Of a stretch of 9,015 nucleotides of DNA, positions 4,787 to 9,015 are shown piece after piece. The position numbers were made by a program, and so were the translations under genes. The notes beneath the pieces are model-generated. The model was not told the origin of the DNA and did not search any database. It saw only the letters and a list, made by a program, of their open reading frames with translations. Within the stretch, counting starts at the first letter, position 1. Every line of letters starts with the position of its first letter. Source of the stretch: QHBQ01 sp038230695 (GTDB lineage: Bacteria; Chloroflexota; Chloroflexia; QHBQ01). The stretch covers positions 1 to 9,015 of the forward strand of contig JBBRMT010000198.1 of assembly GCA_038230695.1 (NCBI GenBank). The letters are read 5' to 3'.

Positions 4787-4886
4787 ATAAAAGCGAATAA
4801 CTACCCGGGCGCATCCCAAAAGGAGCGTCTGGTTAATTCTCGCAAAGCCCACTGACAAGCTGCCAGGCCGTCACAGTGGGTTTTTC
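4787..4886 (+). ncRNA. Small RNA 2 of a duplicated pair (about 99 nt)
   Basis: Paralogue of small RNA 1, offset by about 405 bases. The promoter, the 5' AAAAGCG, CTGGTT, AGCCCACTGAC.AGCT, the terminator and the following CGTTTGGCCG are kept. The middle hairpin has another sequence but the same shape: GCGC-A-TCC-CAAAA-GGA-GCGT, 7 bp with a bulged base on the same side. Its loop region contains AAAAGGAG, a Shine-Dalgarno-like stretch. It lies between the 4731 ORF start and the end of the methyltransferase gene, antisense to any minus transcript crossing the gap. The shared frame with a variable hairpin suggests two RNAs of one family with different targets. Confidence 0.7.
4848..4885 (+). terminator. 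Intrinsic terminator of small RNA 2
   Basis: CCCACTG (4848-4854) pairs with CAGTGGG (4874-4880) around a 19-base loop and is followed by five T (4881-4885). Stem and loop length are identical to the terminator of small RNA 1. Confidence 0.85.
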
Positions 4887-4905
4887 GTTTGGCCGCAAAC
4901 TCTAT

Positions 4906-4922
4906 CCCCTGCGGTGGGGGCG
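4906..4922. repeat. Conserved hairpin after small RNA 2
   Basis: Counterpart of 4500-4516: CCCC-TGCGGT-GGGG, preceded by the shared GGCCG.AA.T block. The changed loop and stem bases keep the pairing. It lies between the terminator of small RNA 2 and the methyltransferase stop codon (4939-4941). Confidence 0.5.
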
Positions 4923-4938
4923 TGCCTTGCATATCAAA

Positions 4939-5793
4939 CTAAGTAGCTGCTTCTCCCCCTATCGGTTTATGCGCGATAATGTTGGCGGTAAAAGTCTGGG
5001 CTTCTTCCTTCTTCCCTACGGCGCGATTGACGACCTCGGTATAGAGCGCCGAGAGCTCAGGCTCGGGGATGTCGAGTATCCGTGCGAGGCCAGGTGTGGC
5101 GTTCAGAAACGCGCCCAGAGTGATCGCCAGGGTCGCTACTCCGGCTTCGGTGTTGCCACCAACCGGGTAGTATTCGCGTTCGCTACGCACACCGGACGCT
5201 CCCAATTCGACCAGCCAGGCAGGTAGCTCATTCATAAGGCTGGGCTGATAACCTACCTTTGCCGCGACCTCGGTCATTAGCCTCACCATCTTGACGTAAC
5301 TGCCGCCCAGGAAGCGGGGCAGCGTCCCTTCGTTGAGTACCTGCGGGTCGAAGTCTTTGACCCACAGGTGGCCGCCGGGCAGAAGCTGGGCATACGCTCG
5401 CTCCACTACCTGGCGGGGATTACGGGTGTGGAACAGGATGAAAGAGCAGTAGATGAGGTCAAACTCCCCCTCCGGCAGACCCTCCTCCACGTCCATCGTG
5501 AGGAAGTGGGTTTTGGTAAGGTCGAGTAGCGATGCCTGGTACCCAGCTTTGGCGATGGCGGCGCTGTCGCGGTCAACTCCGACTAGCGATGCTTGGGGAT
5601 AGACTTCCTTCAGCACTAGACCAAGCTGACCCTCGCCGCAGCCGAGGTCGAGGATGGCACCCACGTTATCACCGCAGAACTCGCGGGCGTGGCGGCGCAC
5701 GTAGTCGCTGTAGAGCCTGGTTTGCGTCTCCAGTCGCCAGCGGTCCAGCGCTGGGTTGCCGAAGATGTAGGGGTGATCCTGAACCTGTGCCAT
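4939..5793 (-). CDS. Class I SAM-dependent methyltransferase
   Basis: ATG 5791-5793 is chosen because GGGAG lies about 8 bases upstream; an earlier in-frame start at 5853 would run back into the antirepressor gene. The protein then has 284 residues. Motif I is ILDLGCGEGQ (about 47-56), the acidic ribose-binding residue is in VGVDRD (71-76), and motif IV is FDLIYCSFILFH (about 111-122), followed by LLPGGHLWVKDFD. This is the Rossmann fold of the Methyltransf_11/25 type. The C-terminal part (200-284) has no motif I know, so the substrate is unknown; there is no DPPY or NPPY signature of DNA adenine methylases. It starts 14 bp after the antirepressor stop and is probably in the same transcript. 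Confidence 0.85.
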   Translation of the reverse strand: MAQVQDHPYIFGNPALDRWRLETQTRLYSDYVRRHAREFCGDNVGAILDLGCGEGQLGLVLKEVYPQASLVGVDRDSAAIAKAGYQASLLDLTKTHFLTMDVEEGLPEGEFDLIYCSFILFHTRNPRQVVERAYAQLLPGGHLWVKDFDPQVLNEGTLPRFLGGSYVKMVRLMTEVAAKVGYQPSLMNELPAWLVELGASGVRSEREYYPVGGNTEAGVATLAITLGAFLNATPGLARILDIPEPELSALYTEVVNRAVGKKEEAQTFTANIIAHKPIGGEAAT

Positions 5794-5807
5794 TGCCTCT
5801 CCCTCGC

Positions 5808-6644
5808 CTACTTGTTTACGCCAGTAACTTCTTCGTACCACCGCCCCAGCCAAGCTAGCACCTCATCGTACTTCACCTGCGCCAGGTTCTTGTAGGAGCT
5901 AATCCGATAACGGCGGTACATCTCGCTGTAGATCTTGCCGTAACCGCCGCCAGTGCCGCGCTCTTCCATCGCGTGGGCAACATTCTTTACTGCTAGAGCT
6001 ACCTCAGCGGCCTGTGCATCGGTAATGTTAGCGGCGGGGTCAAGTCGAAGTTCGATACCAGCTAGCCGCTGCTCATGGTCGGCGAGTACCCCATCATGAG
6101 TGATAAGGCGGCCACGGGTGTCGCGGATAAAGCCCTTGGTGTAGTCGGCCATCACCTTGTACTGCCGCTCAAGCTCGACCTGCTGCTGGGCCAGCTTGTA
6201 CAGGGCTTCGGTCTGTTGCAGGATCTGCTCGGCGGGAGTGAGCGAAGTTTCCTGCGGTGTAGTTGGTAGAACATCCTGCTTGAACGCGTTCCAAAGTACA
6301 GTAAAGCACTCGGCACGATAGAGGTCTAGCCGGTCTTGCAACTCCGGCTTCACCCGATTGGTCGAGACACCGAATAGCCAGCCAGGGATCATCTCAAGCG
6401 GCAGACACATCTGCGGACGCACCCTACCATCTGCACCCCGCACCTCCACCAGCTGCGCCTTTGCGGCTAGCACTCGGTCGCGGTTTACTCTATTCGCCTG
6501 CGCTGCAAAGTTTAGACCCAGATTATCGGTGAGCGCGTGAAGCGGAATATACAATGCCTCGCCATCACCTTGCGCCACTGGCACATGGTCACCGTAGAAA
6601 TCCACCACTCGTTCATGTTTGGGCCTGATCACATTATCCGACAT
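5808..6644 (-). CDS. Phage antirepressor-type protein (P22_AR_N + ORF6C-like)
   Basis: The protein has 278 residues. Residues 12-125 fit the P22 antirepressor N-terminal domain (VPVAQGDGEALYIPLHAL, then NRDRV, LPLEMIPGWLFGVSTNRVKPE, and RAECFTVLWNAF). Residues 136-165 look like a coiled coil. Residues 205-275 fit an ORF6C-type DNA-binding or dimer domain (ITDAQAAEVALAVK, then YSEMYRRYRISSYKNLA). Such proteins inactivate phage repressors or act as regulators themselves. ATG 6642-6644 has a strong AGGAGG 6 bases upstream. A 25-bp palindrome (6660-6684) sits just before it, and the IS4 element lies about 90 bases further up. It points to a prophage or phage-like plasmid. Its partner repressor is not in the window. 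Confidence 0.85.
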   Translation of the reverse strand: MSDNVIRPKHERVVDFYGDHVPVAQGDGEALYIPLHALTDNLGLNFAAQANRVNRDRVLAAKAQLVEVRGADGRVRPQMCLPLEMIPGWLFGVSTNRVKPELQDRLDLYRAECFTVLWNAFKQDVLPTTPQETSLTPAEQILQQTEALYKLAQQQVELERQYKVMADYTKGFIRDTRGRLITHDGVLADHEQRLAGIELRLDPAANITDAQAAEVALAVKNVAHAMEERGTGGGYGKIYSEMYRRYRISSYKNLAQVKYDEVLAWLGRWYEEVTGVNK

Positions 6645-6659
6645 TACTACCTCCTGTAC

Positions 6660-6684
6660 AACCTTCGCTATTATGGCGAAGGTT
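6660..6684. promoter_or_regulatory. Palindromic operator candidate before the antirepressor gene
   Basis: AACCTTCGC (6660-6668) and GCGAAGGTT (6676-6684) are perfect 9-bp arms around 7 bases. On the minus strand the centre holds CATAAT (6670-6675), a 5/6 match to the -10 hexamer, but no good -35 lies at the right distance. Site and promoter core would coincide, which fits repression. A related palindrome is found 60 bp further upstream, split by the IS4 element. It could also form an RNA hairpin in the leader. Confidence 0.6.
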
Positions 6685-6727
6685 CTATCAACAATAGTGA
6701 AGGGTTCCTCTCCTTGTCCAACCTTAC

Positions 6728-6736
6728 GTATAACAC
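6728..6736 (+). repeat. 9-bp target-site duplication, left (GTATAACAC)
   Basis: The identical GTATAACAC stands at 8164-8172, right against the two ends of the IS4-family element. Nine bases is a usual duplication length for the IS10/IS50-like branches of the IS4 group. The identical copies suggest a fairly recent insertion. Confidence 0.9.
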
Positions 6737-6755
6737 TATCAGTGCCAAGTTAAGG
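6737..6755 (+). repeat. Left terminal inverted repeat of the IS4 element
   Basis: TATCAGTGCCAAGTTAAGG, the exact reverse complement of 8145-8163. With one more flanking base on each side the match extends to 20 bp, but that base belongs to the target duplication. Confidence 0.92.
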
Positions 6756-6781
6756 TTTTTGCGAGTTTGTCAAGCCCAATT

Positions 6782-6810
6782 TTGGTGGGGCGGCGCAGAT
6801 ATGGTACAAT
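6782..6810 (+). promoter_or_regulatory. Transposase promoter, possibly giving a leaderless mRNA
   Basis: TTGGTG (6782-6787) and TACAAT (6805-6810, 5/6) have a 17-base spacer. Transcription would begin about 6-7 bases after the -10, that is at or next to the ATG at 6817. No ribosome-binding site precedes that ATG, so the message may be leaderless and poorly translated, which would limit transposition. Confidence 0.45.
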
Positions 6811-6816
6811 TATTGT

Positions 6817-7938
6817 ATGAATACTGCTACCCAAACAACCCGCCCCAAACAGAACCGGGTGCGCCATACTCGCGCCATTATGCGTGACCATACCAGGCGG
6901 CGTATCTCTGCCCCTGATGATAAGCTCGTTGAAGACCGCATCGAGCAGTTGCTGCGCCCTGGCATCTTTGCCCTGGGCGGTCTTTACCAAAAACTGGGCT
7001 TGCGTAACCGTATCCTCACTTTGCCAGTGATGGTTGCAGTGCTGCTGGCGATGCTCTGGCGGCAATTCAACGGCCTGGCGGATACGGTGCGGGTGCTGGA
7101 GCAAGAAGGCTTGTTCTGGGTTGCCCCCACCAAGGTAACCGATGAAGGGTTGAGCCAGCGCCTGCAACACTTGCCTGCCCAGTTGTATCATCAGCTACTC
7201 AATGAACTATTGCCGCATTTGCGCCAGGCGCAGGCTAGCCGTCACCATCCGCAGACGGCAATACTGAAGTGGGCAAAGAGCGAGTTCGCCCAAGTGTTGA
7301 GCTTTGACGGCTCGACCCTTGATGCTTTGTGGTGCAAAGGCAGCGCGGAGCAGCAGAGCCATCACCTTGCGCGGTTGGGGGGAAAGATGGCGGGCTTGCT
7401 TGACGTGGTGAACCATCTGCCTCAGCAGGTTTGGTACGAAGCGGATAGCGCCGCCCACGACATGAACTTCTGGAGCAAATTGGGTGGGCAACTGGCCGCC
7501 AACACCATGCTCTTGATTGACAAGGGTTTTCTCAACTATGAGCGTTTCGCCTGGCTGAACGAGCAACAGGTCTGGTACATCTGCCCGGCCAAGCACAACA
7601 CTGGCTACCGCATCATCGAAGTATTGCGCCAGGATGCGGTGGTGCATGACTACCTGGTGCGCCTGAATGGGCAAGGCTTGGTGGTGCGGCTGGTTGAGGT
7701 AAAGATGGAGAGTGGGTCGTGGTACCGCTACCTTACCAACCTGATGGATAGCCAACGCCTGCCCGCTGCCGAGATAGTTGCGTTGTATGGACAAAGGTGG
7801 CGCATTGAGGAAGCCTTCGCCCAGGTGAAGCGGTTGCTGGGACTTGCTTACCTTTACAGCGAAAGTAGGAATGCCATCCAAGCGCAGTTGTGGATGACGT
7901 GGCTGCTGTATGCGGTATTGGTGGATCTGTGCGATTAA
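6817..7938 (+). CDS. IS4-family DDE transposase, cut short by an internal stop
   Basis: The 373-residue frame runs from ATG 6817 to TAA 7936. Catalytic residues are visible: first Asp in LSFDGSTLDAL (about 165), second Asp in MLLIDKGFLNY (about 237), and the YREK signature in YGQRWRIEEAFAQVKRLL, where the spacing Y-2-R-3-E-6-K is the IS4 hallmark and the E is the third catalytic residue. The same frame continues past the stop for 63 more codons to TGA at 8128-8130, in a sequence that reads as the normal C-terminus. Full length would be 437 residues. The stop probably arose from a GAA codon. All catalytic residues precede it, so weak activity or action in trans is conceivable, but the protein is most likely damaged. 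Confidence 0.9.
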   Translation: MNTATQTTRPKQNRVRHTRAIMRDHTRRRISAPDDKLVEDRIEQLLRPGIFALGGLYQKLGLRNRILTLPVMVAVLLAMLWRQFNGLADTVRVLEQEGLFWVAPTKVTDEGLSQRLQHLPAQLYHQLLNELLPHLRQAQASRHHPQTAILKWAKSEFAQVLSFDGSTLDALWCKGSAEQQSHHLARLGGKMAGLLDVVNHLPQQVWYEADSAAHDMNFWSKLGGQLAANTMLLIDKGFLNYERFAWLNEQQVWYICPAKHNTGYRIIEVLRQDAVVHDYLVRLNGQGLVVRLVEVKMESGSWYRYLTNLMDSQRLPAAEIVALYGQRWRIEEAFAQVKRLLGLAYLYSESRNAIQAQLWMTWLLYAVLVDLCD

Positions 7939-8130
7939 GTAGCCGAGGGATTGGGGCAGCGCTGGGAGCGCATCAGCATCGAGATGGTATACCGCAGCTT
8001 GTGGCTGTATAGCAAGGCGCACGAACGTAAGCCAGAGTTGGAGTTGGTCGAGTACCTGGTCGCCAACGCCAAGATGCTGGGGGTGGTAAAACGGCGGGGC
8101 AAACCGCCAAAAGGTGTAGCGAAAACTTGA
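7939..8130 (+). pseudogene. Cut-off C-terminus of the IS4 transposase
   Basis: It is in frame with the transposase after its TAA. The 63 residues begin VAEGLGQRWERISIEMVYRS and end GVVKRRGKPPKGVAKT, a helical, basic tail as expected after the YREK region. There is no frameshift or second stop. The damage is a single codon, so either a recent mutation, a sequencing error, or rare readthrough explains it. Confidence 0.75.
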
Positions 8131-8144
8131 CATTACGTTTTGAT

Positions 8145-8163
8145 CCTTAACTTGGCACTGATA
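8145..8163 (-). repeat. Right terminal inverted repeat of the IS4 element
   Basis: CCTTAACTTGGCACTGATA, exactly inverted to 6737-6755, 14 bases after the stop of the full-length transposase frame. Confidence 0.92.
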
Positions 8164-8172
8164 GTATAACAC
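8164..8172 (+). repeat. 9-bp target-site duplication, right (GTATAACAC)
   Basis: Same nine bases as 6728-6736. Together with 6720-6727 and 8173-8180 it restores the split palindrome described for the insertion site. Confidence 0.9.
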
Positions 8173-8232
8173 GTAAGATTAGTTATTGCCAGACTGGATA
8201 TATTGCGCTCAAGCTCCATCTTGCAAGCGTGG

Positions 8233-8453
8233 TCACAAAAGCTGCAGCCCGGCGGACAAGAGCCTGGTTGGCCCACCGCCCTTAACCTCGCCATCCACTC
8301 GAAAACCCAGCCCCAGAGCTGTGCTTATAATGAACTGGTCGCAGCAGCCAGTAATCACGACGTTGTTCGGGTTGGCCGACTCCGCCAGGTATGCACGCTT
8401 GCCATGTAGTGGGCAGCGGATGGTGTCTAGCTGTGCGTTGCCCCTTCAACCAT
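8233..8453 (-). pseudogene. Small CxxH/CC protein gene, apparently frameshifted
   Basis: A minus-strand frame ending at TGA 8233-8235 has 64 or more residues with protein-like content: IRCPLHGKRAYLAES, NNVVITGCCDQFI, then a glycine-rich tail. It has no start codon after the in-frame TGA at 8446-8448. An ATG at 8451-8453 opens another frame; one extra base in the CCCC run (8441-8444) would join them as MVEGGNAQLDTIRCPLHGK and give about 73 residues. The CxxHG and paired CC suggest a metal-binding fold and recall small CxxH...GCC hypothetical proteins, but I cannot name the family. It lies about 50 bases after the toxin gene, on the same strand. A homopolymer sequencing error is as likely as true decay. 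The rest of 8173-8503 shows nothing else. Confidence 0.4.
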
Positions 8454-8503
8454 CGCCGCTCTGACCTCGGCTCTCGAGTTCCGCCTACCAGTCCGCTCGT
8501 CCC

Positions 8504-8857
8504 TCACGCCATTTTCCGTTCGTTCGGTCCTTCGGTTGCCTTGCGCTTCAGCTCACTTGCGAAGAGCTTCTTCGTGATATGGCTGGCAGCGTGAATGTGG
8601 TATACCAGCATATCATTATGGGCGAGGTTTATGCGGTAGTTAAGGATGAACGCCTTACCGATACCGATGAAGCGGTAGGTAGAGGGCATCCGCTTCTCCA
8701 CCCGACCAGAGTTGGGACTGTCCCTCACCTGGCGAAGCGCCGCGAGGTACTTGACTTCAAACTCCCTCACTTGCTCCTCACCACCGAGTTCAAGGTAGTA
8801 CTGGGCCTCGCGCTCAATTATCTCCTGCACCTCAAGGGTAATGTACAGGCTGTTCAC
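8504..8857 (-). CDS. RelE/ParE-family toxin
   Basis: The 117-residue protein starts at GTG 8855-8857, overlapping the stop of the upstream gene by GTGA. The pattern is that of ParE/RelE proteins: an N-terminal helix EVQEIIEREAQYYLELGGEE, AALRQVRDSPNSGR, then the beta strands STYRFIGIGKAFILNYRI and DMLVYHIHAASH. The C-terminal tail (KLFASELKRKATEGPNERK) is longer and more basic than usual. ParE members poison gyrase and RelE members cut mRNA; the residues seen do not decide between them. The antitoxin-first order with a 4-base overlap is typical of type II pairs. Confidence 0.8.
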   Translation of the reverse strand: MNSLYITLEVQEIIEREAQYYLELGGEEQVREFEVKYLAALRQVRDSPNSGRVEKRMPSTYRFIGIGKAFILNYRINLAHNDMLVYHIHAASHITKKLFASELKRKATEGPNERKMA

Positions 8858-9015
8858 CGCGCCGCCTTGGCTACGCTCCGCGACCGTGCCGCCCGCGCCG
8901 TCCGGTTTTGCATGATGCGCTCCTCGACCTGCTCGTAGGATAGCTTCGGCACATTCTCCGCCTCTTCAGCGCGTTGCAGTAGCTCGAACGCCTCCGCCTT
9001 TGCCGCCATATCCAG
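8854..9015 (-). CDS. Putative antitoxin of the ParE-like toxin (5' end outside window)
   Basis: The minus-strand frame is open from the window edge to TGA 8854-8856 and overlaps the toxin GTG as GTGA. The visible 53 residues include the helical, acidic AKAEAFELLQRAEEAEN, then VPKLSYEQVEERIMQNR and a basic, alanine-rich end. An ATG at 9007-9009 would give a 51-residue protein; more likely the N-terminal DNA-binding part lies upstream and is missing here. The assignment rests on position and size next to the toxin; the antitoxin family cannot be named. Confidence 0.6.
   Translation of the reverse strand: MDMAAKAEAFELLQRAEEAENVPKLSYEQVEERIMQNRTARAARSRSVAKAAR

Larger units (their letters stand above)
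6737..8163 (+). mobile_element. IS4-family insertion sequence, 1427 bp
   Basis: It is bounded by perfect 19-bp inverted repeats (6737-6755 and 8145-8163) and 9-bp direct repeats outside them. One transposase reading frame fills the interior, with a premature stop at 7936. Removing the element and one duplication rebuilds a near-palindrome, CTTACGTATAACACGTAAG, so it jumped into a symmetric site upstream of the antirepressor gene. It probably separates that gene from its original upstream control region. Confidence 0.93.

Noticed and set aside
7207..8172. 321-codon minus-strand frame opposite the IS4 transposase
   Set aside because: It lies wholly antisense to a gene with intact catalytic motifs, and its composition (many Gln, His, Pro, Leu) is that of a mirror frame.

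Overview
The window looks like a mobile, accessory stretch of a bacterial genome (prophage, plasmid or integrated element) with moderate-to-high GC. Two transposons sit among phage- or plasmid-type genes. No ribosomal RNA or housekeeping gene is present to fix the taxon. The HTH/DnaA_N replication-type protein, the IS load and the P22_AR_N/ORF6C antirepressor would fit a Chloroflexota or Firmicutes-like host, but that is only inference.

Layout, left to right. (1) 1-805: the probable end of a truncated + strand gene, two copies of a 25-bp hairpin-bearing repeat, a 110-bp-period repeat full of stem-loops, and a small minus-strand secreted protein whose ORF runs into the stem-loops. (2) 902 to about 2628: a complete-looking IS200/IS605 element on the minus strand, with tnpA (HUH Y1 transposase) and tnpB (RNA-guided nuclease family, rearranged RuvC site) overlapping by ATGA. 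Matching stem-loops mark both ends. (3) 2646-4310: a large minus-strand protein with an N-terminal winged helix, a long disordered linker and a DnaA_N-like C-terminus, probably a replication or primosome factor. (4) 4300-4925: two paralogous intergenic cassettes. Each has a perfect-consensus sigma-70 promoter driving a roughly 100-nt small RNA on the + strand that ends in an intrinsic terminator, and each lies divergently against the start of a minus-strand reading frame (the replication-type gene, and a 69-codon small ORF). (5) 4939-6644: a minus-strand pair of phage-type antirepressor and class I SAM methyltransferase, 14 bp apart. (6) 6728-8172: an IS4-family element with perfect 19-bp ends and a 9-bp target duplication. 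Its transposase carries a premature stop, and it landed in the middle of a palindrome that resembles a second palindrome just upstream of the antirepressor gene. (7) 8173-9015: a small CxxH/CC reading frame that looks frameshifted, then a RelE/ParE-type toxin overlapping its antitoxin, which leaves the window.

How it fits together. Apart from the IS4 transposase, the two small RNAs and a possible gene end at the left edge, everything reads on the minus strand. If the minus-strand genes are read through as one transcript, both small RNAs would be antisense to its intercistronic leaders just upstream of start codons. A duplicated promoter-RNA-terminator cassette tied to gene starts is the most unusual feature here and the best candidate for an undescribed regulatory system. 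The pair of related palindromes around the antirepressor promoter is the second candidate.
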